From contig JAIQZQ010000111.1 of NCBI GenBank assembly GCA_021777105.1, forward strand, positions 1 through 39,951: a stretch of 39,951 bases of DNA, read 5' to 3'. The notes under the pieces were generated by a model. That model made no database searches. It saw nothing but the letters and a program-made list of their open reading frames with translations, and was not told the DNA's origin. Shown piece after piece: positions 8,347 to 16,227 of this stretch (position 1 is the first letter of the stretch; each line of letters begins with the position of its first letter). A program made the position numbers and the translations under genes. The stretch comes from Candidatus Anammoxibacter sp. (lineage in GTDB: Bacteria > Planctomycetota > Brocadiia > Brocadiales > Anammoxibacteraceae).

Positions 8347-8420
8347 AAATTATCAATTGGTGGATTGAGAAGGGCAAACGTTCAAGAGATTATCATAAAA
8401 GAGTGATCGAAGACATTTCC
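8347..8420 (+). pseudogene. Remnant of a toxin-antitoxin junction
   Basis: This stretch matches 12702-12772, the end of the toxin gene and start of the antitoxin gene, with few differences (shared: AATTATCAATTGG, GGATTGAGA, GTTCAAGAGATTATCATAAAA, TCGAAGAC). The antitoxin start codon has become AAG and homology stops at 8420, where another dispersed repeat (CTTGCAGATTGCTCC) begins. It is a non-functional fragment of a second copy of the system. Confidence 0.8.
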
Positions 8421-8528
8421 GGCTGGAGCCATCTTGCAGATTGCTCCGAAACGTTTTAAGAATCATTTACGAGTGTTAACGTTCCCTGCGTTTTGAGGGA
8501 TCAAAAAAACATTTGGAACTGATTGGAT

Positions 8529-8559
8529 GTTGGATTTCGCTCTGCTCTACCCAACCTAC
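8529..8559. repeat. GTTGGGT palindromic repeat
   Basis: One of eight copies of a short palindrome of the form GTTGGGT...GCTCTACCCAACCTAC. Other copies: 9183-9212, 9219-9249, 13040-13070, 13381-13411, 13808-13838, 15995-16025 and, reversed, 37005-37035. Similar elements are dispersed between genes in many bacterial genomes. Confidence 0.8.
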
Positions 8560-8649
8560 TTACGATGTATTTATGATTGTTGGTTTTATCAACTAAACAA
8601 GAAGAAAACTGCTAAGGAAATGGCGCCATTGGCTAAAAAAACTACACAT

Positions 8650-8889
8650 CTATACTGTCGCCGTAACAAGAGCTTTTTTAAGTTTTTGCGGAACTTCAAT
8701 AGGAAAAAAACGGTCTGAGGAATAGGCATAATCTTCACCACTTTCATCCACAATTCTGAGGTACCCATGCGCTTCAGATGTTTTGTCATGAATAATGCGA
8801 TACAGCTTTCCGACCTCCAATGACGCGGGATAGCCTTCATTATTGATACAAACAGCAAATTGCGTCTTTGATTTTCTTTTAGTTTCCAT
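8650..8889 (-). CDS. Small protein of unknown function, second gene of a pair
   Basis: A 79-residue soluble protein with the phrases QFAVCINNEGYPASLEVGKLY, RIVDESGEDY and FFPIEVPQ, and no membrane segment. From memory, small proteins with this pattern (cysteine in an FAVCI strand, YPASLE, DESGEDY) are common in environmental bacteria, but I know no function. Its ATG lies 2 bases after the stop of the gene upstream, with no clear ribosome site of its own, so it is probably translationally coupled. The tight two-gene arrangement resembles toxin-antitoxin pairs, which is only a suggestion. Confidence 0.7.
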   Translation of the reverse strand: METKRKSKTQFAVCINNEGYPASLEVGKLYRIIHDKTSEAHGYLRIVDESGEDYAYSSDRFFPIEVPQKLKKALVTATV

Positions 8890-8891
8890 AG

Positions 8892-9128
8892 TTAATCAAT
8901 AAGAGGGAATTTAAGTTTAAATTCTTTTTTGCCAATACCATGGGCTTCGTACCAATGGACTTCAGCAGAGTGGATCGTATTATCTCTCAGCCGAACCTTA
9001 GCAATCCCTTTCAATTTCCTCCAACGGCCTTTTCCATATTGTTTTCTCAACCGAGATAAATCACGTATTCCAGAACCAATCGCAACAGGTTCAATATTTA
9101 TGACATTGCCAATGATTTCAAAATCCAT
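8892..9128 (-). CDS. Small protein of unknown function, first gene of a pair
   Basis: A 78-residue protein with a basic core: LRKQYGKGRWRKLKGIAKVRL, followed by EVHWYEAHGIGKKEFKLK. The YGKGRWRKLKG and HWYEAHGIG motifs are the ones I remember from a widespread family of short uncharacterised proteins, often next to a partner like the gene at 8650. The basic patch suggests nucleic-acid or ribosome contact, but this is inference. It opens a two-gene operon and is followed immediately by its partner. Confidence 0.7.
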   Translation of the reverse strand: MDFEIIGNVINIEPVAIGSGIRDLSRLRKQYGKGRWRKLKGIAKVRLRDNTIHSAEVHWYEAHGIGKKEFKLKFPLID

Positions 9129-9465
9129 TTGAATTTAGTATACCATATTCCTATTGAACAAAAGACTATTTTTTATATAAAAGTTGGGATCGCGTGGCTC
9201 TACCCAACCTACTTAGATGTTGGGTTTCGTTTTGCTCTACCCAACCTACTCGCTTTTTATATTTGTGAATATTTGTGAGGATTTGTGGTTGATTTGCTTT
9301 TTGCTCTTAAATCTGTGAATATCTGTGAAATCTGTGGTTTGCTTTTGATTGATGGGCACGGCTATCGCCTTTGCCCATCCTACAATCCATGGTTTGCTTT
9401 TTAATCCGTGAAAATCCGCGTCATCCGTGACATCAGCGTTCTATCACTTTTGGTTTTTATAATAA
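9129..9465. repeat. Cluster of dispersed repeats before ilvN
   Basis: Gene-free. It holds two GTTGGGT palindromes (9183-9212, 9219-9249), several ATCTGTGAAATCTGTGG-type units, a copy of GATGGGCACGGCTATCGCC (9351-9383) and an ATCCGTGACATCAGCG unit. The same modules recur in 12121-12310 and 13011-13888 in varied order. Confidence 0.8.
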
Positions 9466-9957
9466 TCAAGTCGCTTCTTTACCTTTAGCCATTACTAACT
9501 TGCCGGATCGCACCGTTTCGATAATGCCATATTTCTTAAGTTTAGCTTCTAAATCATCCAATTCATAAGAAGCGCCGGCTTGGCCAACAATTAAAGCGGC
9601 TCCTTCTTCATTAAGAATCGTAGCGCGCCCTTTAATGAGTTTTATTATATCCGGCCGAGTTTGTGGCGTTGTTTTAATTTTAACCATTGCATATTCATGG
9701 TCCACGGAATCTTGACCTGTATGCTCCCGGCAATGAACAACATCAACTAATTTATGTGTTTGTTTAATAATCTGCTCTAAAGCTTCCGGATTGCCTTGCA
9801 GCGTAATAGTCATACTGGAAAAATTAGGATTAACCGCGGGCGAAACCACAAGCGCGTCAATGTTAAAACCGCGTCGCGCAAATATCTGCGCGCAACGCAC
9901 CAAAACGCCTGGTCTATTGGATACTAAAACACTAATAGTATGTATATCTTTTTTCAT
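9466..9957 (-). CDS. ilvN: Acetolactate synthase small (regulatory) subunit
   Basis: The 163-residue regulatory subunit of acetohydroxyacid synthase, which binds the large subunit and confers feedback inhibition by branched-chain amino acids. The N-terminal ACT domain is clear (HTISVLVSNRPGVLVRCAQI, then RRGFNIDAL), and a second ACT-like C-terminal domain covers about residues 80-155. The start is the ATG at 9957, with AAAAGGT ahead of it; a longer frame from a TTG at 10017 lacks support. The gene follows ilvB on the same strand after a 201-base spacer that contains repeat sequence, so co-transcription is likely but not certain. The protein is also called IlvH in some genomes. Confidence 0.95.
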   Translation of the reverse strand: MKKDIHTISVLVSNRPGVLVRCAQIFARRGFNIDALVVSPAVNPNFSSMTITLQGNPEALEQIIKQTHKLVDVVHCREHTGQDSVDHEYAMVKIKTTPQTRPDIIKLIKGRATILNEEGAALIVGQAGASYELDDLEAKLKKYGIIETVRSGKLVMAKGKEAT

Positions 9958-10158
9958 TGATTTACCTTTTCCTGGATGATAGTTGTTTGTAATTATTTGA
10001 ACTGAGGGCACGCGCAAAAATAACTATGCAATTATATGCTATCTGCCCCGGATAAACCGGAAGAATGCCTAAAGTGAGCTAAAGTTAAAAGTGAACTAAA
10101 ATTTTGGTAAAAATCTAAGATTTTTGGCATTTATTCAGATTGGATTTAATTTATTTAT
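9958..10158 (-). repeat. ilvB-ilvN spacer with repeat modules
   Basis: The spacer contains a CCCGGATAAACCGGAA module (10047-10062) and a TAAAGTTAAAAGTGAACTAAA stretch related to 3720-3757. The insertion of dispersed repeats may explain why the two subunit genes are not tightly linked here. Confidence 0.5.
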
Positions 10159-11913
10159 TTATGTGCTTCCTGTCGGTTTTTCAAGCTTGGTTTTCGGCAA
10201 CTCGATCAGCATATCATACGCTGATTTACCTGCGGGAATCATTGGAAATACATTATCTTCCTTAATAACTTCCGCATGAATAAGAACAGGGCCTTTATAT
10301 TTGATAGCTTCTTCTAAACGTTTTTTCGCATGCGTTGTTTTATCAATATGAACACCTTTTATACCATAAGCTTCGGCTAATTTTACAAAATCAGGATTGC
10401 CTTCTAAATCAACGCCGCTATAGCGATTATCAAAAAAAAGCTCCTGCCATTGACGCACCATTCCTAAATATTTATTATCTAAAATAAGAATCTTAACCGG
10501 CAACTTATGAATGAAGGCCGTAGCCAATTCAAAAGAGGTCATCTGAAAGCCGCCATCGCCGCAAACCGCAACAACTAACTCTTTAGGACATCCAAACTGC
10601 GCTCCAATAGCCGCGGGGAATCCAAAACCCATAGTTCCGGCGCCGCCGGAAGAGATCCATTTATCGCCTTTAAGTGTTTTATTAAACTGCGCCGACCACA
10701 TTTGATGTTGTCCTACATCCGTGCATACAGTTGCTTTGCCTTTTGTAATGTCCTGTAATAATTGCAACATGTATTGGGCAGTTAAACCTTTTGAATTATC
10801 AATCTTTAATGGATATTCATTTTTATAAAACTCGCATTCTTCCAACCATTCTTTGGTATTGCATGGTTTTACATGTTTCACTAATTCTTCCACAACTAAT
10901 CGCGCATCGCCAATCACATACGCATCCGGCTTGACAATCTTGCCGATTTCCGCTTCATCAATATCAATATGCAGTTTTTTAGCGCCAACACAAAATTTAT
11001 CAGGATCGCCGTTAATACGATCATCATAGCGTGATCCAATGGACAAAATAAGGTCGCATCTTGTCAACGCTTTATTAGCATAAGCAGTTCCATGCATGCC
11101 CAACATGCCTAAAGAGAGCTTATCAGTCTCGGGAAACTCGCCTTTGCCCAGTAAGGTATTAGTTACAGGAGCCTGCAACTTATCCACCAACTTGCGAATA
11201 GCGCCGCCGGCGCGGGCAATAACAGCTCCATGTCCAACAAGTATAAGAGGACGATTGGCATCTTTAAAAAATTGCGCCATCTTCTTAATATCCGCTAATT
11301 TCCCTTTACCCGGAGCTGTGTAACCTGGAAGATCCATTTTCGGATCTAATGTTGTGCCTGTAAAAGGAGCGGATGTAATATCTTTTGGCAAATCTATAAC
11401 AACCGGCCCTGGACGGCCTGTATTCGTAATATGAAATGCTTCCTTAATAATCCGGGGAATGTTATTTGTCACTTTCACTAAATAACTGTGTTTAACCACC
11501 GGCATCGTTGCTCCAAAAATATCCGCTTCCTGAAAAGCGTCTTTACCTAACATAGGCGTAATCGTTTGTCCTGTTAAAACGATCATCGGAACGCAATCCA
11601 TTTGCGCCGTTAGAACTCCTGTAATGGTATTTGTGGCGCCTGGGCCGCTTGTCACTAAAACAACACCCGGCTTGCCTGTTGCGCGCGCATAACCATCGGC
11701 AATATGCACTGCGCCTTGCTCATGCCTTACTAAAATAAACTTGATCTTAGAGCCCACAAGAGCATCGAAGATAGGGATAGCCGCGCCCCCTGAATAACCA
11801 AAAATATATTCAACACCAAAATCTTCTAAACACTTAATAAGCGCCTGCGCGCCGTTTAGTCCTTTAATAGGCTGTTTTTTAGAAGCTGTTTTTTTTGTCT
11901 TTGCCATAATCAT
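10159..11913 (-). CDS. ilvB: Acetolactate synthase large (catalytic) subunit
   Basis: A 584-residue thiamine-diphosphate enzyme for the first common step of valine, leucine and isoleucine synthesis (pyruvate to acetolactate, or with 2-oxobutyrate to acetohydroxybutyrate). Features: N-terminal pyrimidine-binding domain with the catalytic glutamate in VRHEQGAVH, the FAD-region phrase QEADIFGATMPVVKHS, and the C-terminal diphosphate motif GDGGFQMT...DNKYLGMVRQWQELFF. Length is usual for the family. An alternative ATG two codons downstream (11907) has a slightly better GAG spacing. The first 16 residues are a lysine-rich extension. It is the first gene of the ilvB-ilvN unit and could also supply precursors for the valines predicted in the NRPS product. 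Confidence 0.96.
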   Translation of the reverse strand: MIMAKTKKTASKKQPIKGLNGAQALIKCLEDFGVEYIFGYSGGAAIPIFDALVGSKIKFILVRHEQGAVHIADGYARATGKPGVVLVTSGPGATNTITGVLTAQMDCVPMIVLTGQTITPMLGKDAFQEADIFGATMPVVKHSYLVKVTNNIPRIIKEAFHITNTGRPGPVVIDLPKDITSAPFTGTTLDPKMDLPGYTAPGKGKLADIKKMAQFFKDANRPLILVGHGAVIARAGGAIRKLVDKLQAPVTNTLLGKGEFPETDKLSLGMLGMHGTAYANKALTRCDLILSIGSRYDDRINGDPDKFCVGAKKLHIDIDEAEIGKIVKPDAYVIGDARLVVEELVKHVKPCNTKEWLEECEFYKNEYPLKIDNSKGLTAQYMLQLLQDITKGKATVCTDVGQHQMWSAQFNKTLKGDKWISSGGAGTMGFGFPAAIGAQFGCPKELVVAVCGDGGFQMTSFELATAFIHKLPVKILILDNKYLGMVRQWQELFFDNRYSGVDLEGNPDFVKLAEAYGIKGVHIDKTTHAKKRLEEAIKYKGPVLIHAEVIKEDNVFPMIPAGKSAYDMLIELPKTKLEKPTGST

Positions 11914-12388
11914 CTCGCTATTGATTAATAATTATTAAAAATGTGGCTTAAGTATACCGGTTGAAACAGTGAAACGCAAGGTATAAAATGCGTGATACCT
12001 GTTGTAAAAAGTATCACACTTTTTTAGAAAGCGTGATGGTCTGTTGATAAAGCTTCACGCATATCAATGGGCTTATAAGGCTAATGCCTTAGAAACGCAG
12101 AAAAATAAAACGTCCCTCCTCACATTCTTTTGTTTTTAAAATGAATGTTTAAAAGGGAGGCTAAAGCCGTCCCCTACCCTCGTCATGTGTAGCTTTTAAT
12201 CTGTGGAATCGTGAAATCTGTGGTTTATTTGATTTTTGCTTTTTAATCCGTGAAATCCGTGGTTGGTTTTTGATTGATGGGCACGGCTATCGCCTTTGCA
12301 CATCCTACAACCTGTTTCTCGTCTGTGCCTGTTATTTAAGATCAAAATATATGTTGAATTTTTGTCGACCATAAGCTACAGTTTAAGA
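11914..12388. repeat. Spacer with dispersed repeats
   Basis: Left of 12120 I see no gene; this part should hold the ilvB promoter. From 12121 it is repeat: AAAAGGGAGGCTAAAGCCG with CCCCTACCCTCG (12151-12182; also at 13181-13212 and a variant at 13531-13576), ATCTGTGG units, and GATGGGCACGGCTATCGCC (12276-12308). Confidence 0.7.
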
Positions 12389-12721
12389 ATGGATGTTCAG
12401 CCTAAAGAAATCAAAGAATACGTCATTACAGATGGAAAGTCTCCTTATCAGAAATGGTTAAAATCTCTAAAAGATCTCAAAACCAGAGCTAGAATACGCC
12501 AAAGAATTGACCGTTTAGAACTTGGAAACTTTGGAGATTGTGAGCCTGTTGGAGATGGAATATACGAGCTTCGCCTTGATTTCGGGCCTGGTTATCGAGT
12601 TTACTTTAGCAAAGTTGATAAAACCATAGTCCTCTTGCTTTGTGGTGGAACTAAAAGGGGACAGCAAAAGGATATTGAACAAGCAAAAAAATATTGGAAA
12701 AATTATCAATTGGAGGATTGA
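12389..12721 (+). CDS. RelE/HigB-like addiction-module toxin
   Basis: A 110-residue protein of the Gp49/HigB-like group of type II toxins, probably a ribosome-dependent mRNA endonuclease. Motifs: SPYQKWLKSLKDLKTRARIRQRIDRLELGNFGD, then GIYELRLDFGPGYRVYFSK, VLLLCGGTKRGQQKDIEQAKKYW (lysine/arginine-rich C-terminal strands typical of the family). The start is set at 12389 because the upstream part of the frame lies in dispersed repeat. The toxin comes first and its last codons provide the ribosome site of the antitoxin, so synthesis of the two is coupled. A fragment of a second copy lies at 8347-8420. Confidence 0.9.
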   Translation: MDVQPKEIKEYVITDGKSPYQKWLKSLKDLKTRARIRQRIDRLELGNFGDCEPVGDGIYELRLDFGPGYRVYFSKVDKTIVLLLCGGTKRGQQKDIEQAKKYWKNYQLED

Positions 12722-12722
12722 G

Positions 12723-13010
12723 ATGGGCAAGCGTTCAAGAGATTATCATAAAAGTTTGATCGAAGACTTAAAAGATCCCGCCGAAGCAGCCGCTTACCTG
12801 GAAGTTGCTCTTGAAGAAGGGAGTAATGAAGAGTTTTTATTAGCGCTTCAAAATGTGGCAGAGGCAAGAGGTGTGCCAACGACCTCAAGCGAATCTAACC
12901 AAACAAGAAATAGTTTATACACTAATAAAGATGCTCACACATTACCAAGCCTGGTAACTCTTTTAAAAAGCATGGGGCTGAGGCTTTCTGTTCACGAAAT
13001 TAACCACTGA
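12723..13010 (+). CDS. HigA-like addiction-module antitoxin
   Basis: A 95-residue partner of the toxin upstream, one base after its stop. GGAGG lies inside the 3' end of the toxin gene. The pattern DYHKSLIEDLKDPAEAAAYLEVALEEG, FLLALQNVAEARG, then LPSLVTLLKSMGLRLSV is that of the antidote proteins paired with these toxins, with a C-terminal XRE-like helix-turn-helix. The middle of that domain (about residues 54-76) is more diverged than the ends, so DNA binding may be altered. It should neutralise the toxin and autorepress the pair. Confidence 0.88.
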   Translation: MGKRSRDYHKSLIEDLKDPAEAAAYLEVALEEGSNEEFLLALQNVAEARGVPTTSSESNQTRNSLYTNKDAHTLPSLVTLLKSMGLRLSVHEINH

Positions 13011-13888
13011 ATCTTATATTCACATGGAGTAGATTGGATGTTGGCCTTCGCTCTGCTCTATCCAACCTACTTGCTTTTTAATCTGTGCAATCTGTGAAAT
13101 CCGTGGTTGGTTTTTGATTGATTGGCACGGCTATCGCCTTTGCACATCCTACATTCTTTTGGTTTTTAAATGAATCTTTAAAAAGGGAGGCTAAAGCCGT
13201 CCCCTACCCTCGGGTGATGTGTTTTCGGCTTTTAATCTGTGAAATCTGCGGTTGCTTTTGATCTTGCTTTTACTGATAACCGACAACTGATTACCACTTA
13301 CCCTGCTTTCCGTTTTTGCTTTTAATTTCGTGAATTTTTGTGTCTTTCCGTGGGCACACTTTTGATTTTTTAAATTTGATGTTGGGTTTCGCGTTGCTCT
13401 ACCCAACCTACTTGCTTTTTGCTTTTACCAATTACCGATCACCATTTACCGGTTACCTTGCTTACCGCTTTTGGTTTTTAAATGTTATTTTATTTATTCT
13501 ATACGGAGTATAGTTTAGGTCAGTGTAGTTCAAGTCAGGAGACTTGAACCAACAAAAAAGCCGTACCCTACCCTCGTCATATGTATTTCCAGGCTTTTAA
13601 TCTGTGAATATCTGTGAAATCTGTGGTTTATTTGCTTTTTAATCTGTGTAATCTGTGCAATCCGTGGTTGGTTTTTGATTGATGGGCACGGCTATCGCCT
13701 TTGCACATCCTACATTCTGGGAAATCTGTGGTTTGTTTTGTAATCCGTGGAAATCCGTGTTATCAGTGACATCCGGGTTCTATCTGTTTTTGGTTTTGTA
13801 ATTTGATGTTGGGTTTCGCGTTGCTCTACCCAACCTACTTGGTTTTTGCTTTTACCGATTACCGTGTATATCGCTTTTGTTTTTCGCG
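13011..13888. repeat. Dense block of dispersed repeats
   Basis: Nearly 900 bases with no gene. Modules: GTTGGGT palindromes at 13040-13070, 13381-13411 and 13808-13838; GATGGGCACGGC units at 13120-13152 and 13681-13713; the AAAGGGAGGCTAAAGCC unit at 13181-13212 and a variant near 13531-13576; many ATCTGTGAAATCTGTGG units; and GATAACCGACAACTGATTACC-type units at 13270-13310, 13426-13470 and 13852-13866. The last type shares an exact 18-mer with NRPS coding sequence (13270-13287 and 28581-28598). Short frames here are artefacts of the repeats. Confidence 0.85.
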
Positions 13889-14596
13889 CTAGTTCATAGC
13901 CTTTTTTACACCCACCCAGCCGTCCGCCGACGTAATTGCGGCCATGGTCTTTGCATAGTTGAGAGGATTCGTTGCGGGATTTTGATAGGATAGCTCTTTA
14001 AGCAGTATGGCTATTGCGGCCTGGGCCTTTCGGCATCCACCCTTCATCACATCGTATCTTATGCCTGTTGTGGCTCTGCTAATCCGCACCGTCTTCGTCC
14101 TGCCAATAGGCCGGGCGGATTCCGTAAGTTTCTTAGCGTATCCCTCACGGATCAGACCTTTTGTTCCGCGCGCGTACTTGTAGGAGTTTCGACCAACCAT
14201 ATAGAGGCCAACTAAAGGAGCTAAAACCACTGTAGACGATATGGCTTTCTTGGATGCGGAACTTTCACGTTTATCGATTACAAAATGGATAATTTTATCA
14301 CACTGTTTACACACACAAGCGTAGTCCGATTTGCGGCTCCTCCTTCCCGTGGGAACCAGGCTGTGAAGATCCATAGTAGTTTTAGCGCTCTTGTAGACAA
14401 TCCTGGCGTTAATCCAGGGCGACAGGGCCATTCCCAATGGGCCCAATCCTGAAGAAAGAGCCTGCAAACCTGTTGACGCAGACTTGCCGATTATTTCGAG
14501 TATGGCGCGTTCAATAAAAGCATAACTGCGCCGCTGGGAGTTGTTCATAGAGTAATACGCGCGTATTATGGCCTCGTCTAATTTTGGCATTGGCAT
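13889..14596 (-). CDS. Protein of unknown function with CxxC motif
   Basis: A 235-residue protein I do not recognise. AAGGAA lies 9 bases before the ATG at 14596. The N-terminal third is helical. Residues about 35-70 and 118-136 are rich in Gly/Ala/Ser and hydrophobic residues (TGLQALSSGLGPLGMAL; AISSTVVLAPLVGLYMVG) and could associate with a membrane. Between them is a possible metal-binding CVCKQC (residues 93-98). The C-terminal half is basic and ends in a helix followed by SADGWVGVKKAMN. The hydrophobic segments flanking a cysteine motif resemble some toxin or effector proteins, but there is no firm basis for a function. Confidence 0.65.
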   Translation of the reverse strand: MPMPKLDEAIIRAYYSMNNSQRRSYAFIERAILEIIGKSASTGLQALSSGLGPLGMALSPWINARIVYKSAKTTMDLHSLVPTGRRSRKSDYACVCKQCDKIIHFVIDKRESSASKKAISSTVVLAPLVGLYMVGRNSYKYARGTKGLIREGYAKKLTESARPIGRTKTVRISRATTGIRYDVMKGGCRKAQAAIAILLKELSYQNPATNPLNYAKTMAAITSADGWVGVKKAMN

Positions 14597-14713
14597 GTTT
14601 TTTGTTCCTTGTTTAAAGTAATAAGAGATTAAATTAATGCAACAATAATATCCGTAAAGTTATCAGAGGTAATGTATTGAGCGCGTCGGGCAAGCTTTAG
14701 GGGCTCCATATTT

Positions 14714-15937
14714 CTAAATATGAGAAACAGGGACAATATCAATATCTTTATCAAACGGATATTGATTTTCGGCCAGGCAGATCAATGAAGCCCGGCTAAC
14801 TCTGTCGCAGATTTTTTTTAAACGAAAAATACCGCTGAGCATATTTTTGTCGGGTCTCATTGACATTTTTATTTCCACAGGAAAAATCTTTCCGTCTTCT
14901 TCAATAATCAAATCAACTTCATCGCCTTCTTTTGTGCGCCAGAACCAGATAGGCGCTTCAATGCCACGATGCCAATAACTTTTTATAATTTCAGCAACCA
15001 CATAGTTTTCTAAAAGATTGCCGGACATTGCGCCCTGCGACGCAACTTCCGCATTATGCCAGCCGGTCAGGTAGCAAACCAGACCTGTGTCCAGAAAATA
15101 AAGTTTAGGAGATTTTATTTGCCGTTTGCCAATATTATTAAAATATGGTCTGAGTAAATAAATCTGAAAGCTCGCCTCTAAAACACCGATCCATTCTTTT
15201 GCCGTGCTTACAGATATCTGAACGTCACGGGCAAGGCCTGAAAGATTTAACAACTGTCCTGCCCTGGCCGCTGCAAGGCGTAAAAATTTCTCAAAATTAC
15301 TAAGATTGATTACTTTTAACAGGCTTCTAACATCTCTTTCAACATATGTTTGAAGGTATGAGCCATGAAACACCTGCACAGGCGGGGCGTCTTTGTGTAT
15401 AAATCTAGGATATGTCCCTTTTACAATTCGCTTAAATATATCATCAATTTTTGCTAAATTTATAATTGGTTTATTTACAATTTTGTCAGGGCGAAAGGGT
15501 TCCCCTGCATCTTTCATATTATTTTCCTCTCCCTGAGAAAATCCTAACAGTTTTATTACAGCGACTCTTCCAGCCAGAGACTCGGAAACTCCTTGCATCA
15601 ACGCAAAATGTTGCGAACCTGTTAACCAATATAGCCCGTTCTTTTTTGACCTGTCTACAAGGACTTTTATCCTTTGCAACAAACCCGGCGCATATTGTAT
15701 TTCATCAATAATCAATGGAGGTTTGTATCGTTCCAGAAAGAGATCAGGATCCTCTTTTGCAAGCATCATAGGGCCAAATTCATCGAGAGTAACATAATTT
15801 CTACGTGGAGTCTCCAGATTGCCAAGGTATTCCAGAAGTGTTGTTTTCCCAACCTGTCTCGGGCCTGTCAGCAAAACAACAGGAAAAGATTTTGAGAGAC
15901 GCCTTATATATGGTTCTAGATATCGATGTTTATACAT
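14714..15937 (-). CDS. AAA_14/DUF4143 family ATPase
   Basis: A 407-residue P-loop ATPase with Walker A GPRQVGKTT (residues 25-33), Walker B LIIDEIQYAP, sensor-like LTGSQHF, and a C-terminal DUF4143 domain with LYFLDTGLVCYLTGW and the nuclease-like core DEVDLIIEEDGKIFPVEIK (a D-x(n)-E-x-K arrangement). The family is widespread in bacteria and archaea, often single genes in mobile or variable regions; its role is not settled, and ideas include DNA-related or toxin-antitoxin-like functions. The ATG directly follows a perfect inverted repeat and has no Shine-Dalgarno sequence, so expression is probably controlled through that palindrome. Confidence 0.92.
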   Translation of the reverse strand: MYKHRYLEPYIRRLSKSFPVVLLTGPRQVGKTTLLEYLGNLETPRRNYVTLDEFGPMMLAKEDPDLFLERYKPPLIIDEIQYAPGLLQRIKVLVDRSKKNGLYWLTGSQHFALMQGVSESLAGRVAVIKLLGFSQGEENNMKDAGEPFRPDKIVNKPIINLAKIDDIFKRIVKGTYPRFIHKDAPPVQVFHGSYLQTYVERDVRSLLKVINLSNFEKFLRLAAARAGQLLNLSGLARDVQISVSTAKEWIGVLEASFQIYLLRPYFNNIGKRQIKSPKLYFLDTGLVCYLTGWHNAEVASQGAMSGNLLENYVVAEIIKSYWHRGIEAPIWFWRTKEGDEVDLIIEEDGKIFPVEIKMSMRPDKNMLSGIFRLKKICDRVSRASLICLAENQYPFDKDIDIVPVSHI

Positions 15938-15972
15938 TTGACTAATTTACGATCAAATCGTAAATTAGTCAA
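15938..15972 (-). promoter_or_regulatory. Perfect 16-bp palindrome at the ATPase start codon
   Basis: Arms 15938-15953 and 15957-15972 (TTGACTAATTTACGAT and its complement) are exact, with a 3-base loop, and end at the base next to the ATG. It could be an operator for autorepression or an RNA hairpin that hides the start. The AT-rich arms contain TTTACGAT/ATCGTAAA half-sites. Confidence 0.7.
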
Positions 15973-15994
15973 GAATAAAAGTATTAGATTAGAT

Positions 15995-16025
15995 GTTGGA
16001 TGCCGCTTTGCTCTACCTAACCTAC
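15995..16025. repeat. GTTGGGT palindromic repeat before the NRPS gene
   Basis: A variant copy (GTTGGATG...CTCTACCTAACCTAC) followed by an ATCCGCG-type unit to about 16066. The frame of the NRPS gene continues upstream through this repeat, which is a reason to reject the far upstream start. The rest of 16067-16227 shows no clear promoter. Confidence 0.7.
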
Positions 16026-16227
16026 TTATTTTTTGATTTTTAATCCGCGTCTATCCGCGCCATCGGTAAAGCCCGGAAATTTAAAACCTTCAATTTCAGC
16101 ATTGTTTATTGTATCATCTACAATGTTTTTCTTACATTATCGGGCAATGATACACCGATTATTGAATCACAAGGCATTTATAGTCGTATCTCTTTGTATA
16201 AAGAGCAGTTACAGCAAAACAAAATAT

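Noticed and set aside
8527..8858. Coding frames overlapping the 79-residue gene
   Set aside because: One begins in a GTTGGGT repeat on the other strand and one is a shifted frame; the frame of 8650-8889 has the conserved protein pattern and pairs with its neighbour.
9958..10017. Extended start of ilvN at a TTG
   Set aside because: The ACT domain starts at the ATG at 9957, which has AAAAGGT ahead of it.
13381..13411. attC site of an integron
   Set aside because: GTTGGGT...ACCCAAC looks like core sites, but the order is inverted relative to attC (RYYYAAC first, GTTRRRY last), the element is too short, and copies do not separate cassette-like genes.
16033..16227. Longer start of the first NRPS gene
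   Set aside because: The frame begins with TTG inside a dispersed repeat and the extra residues match no NRPS start; the C domain begins just after 16228.
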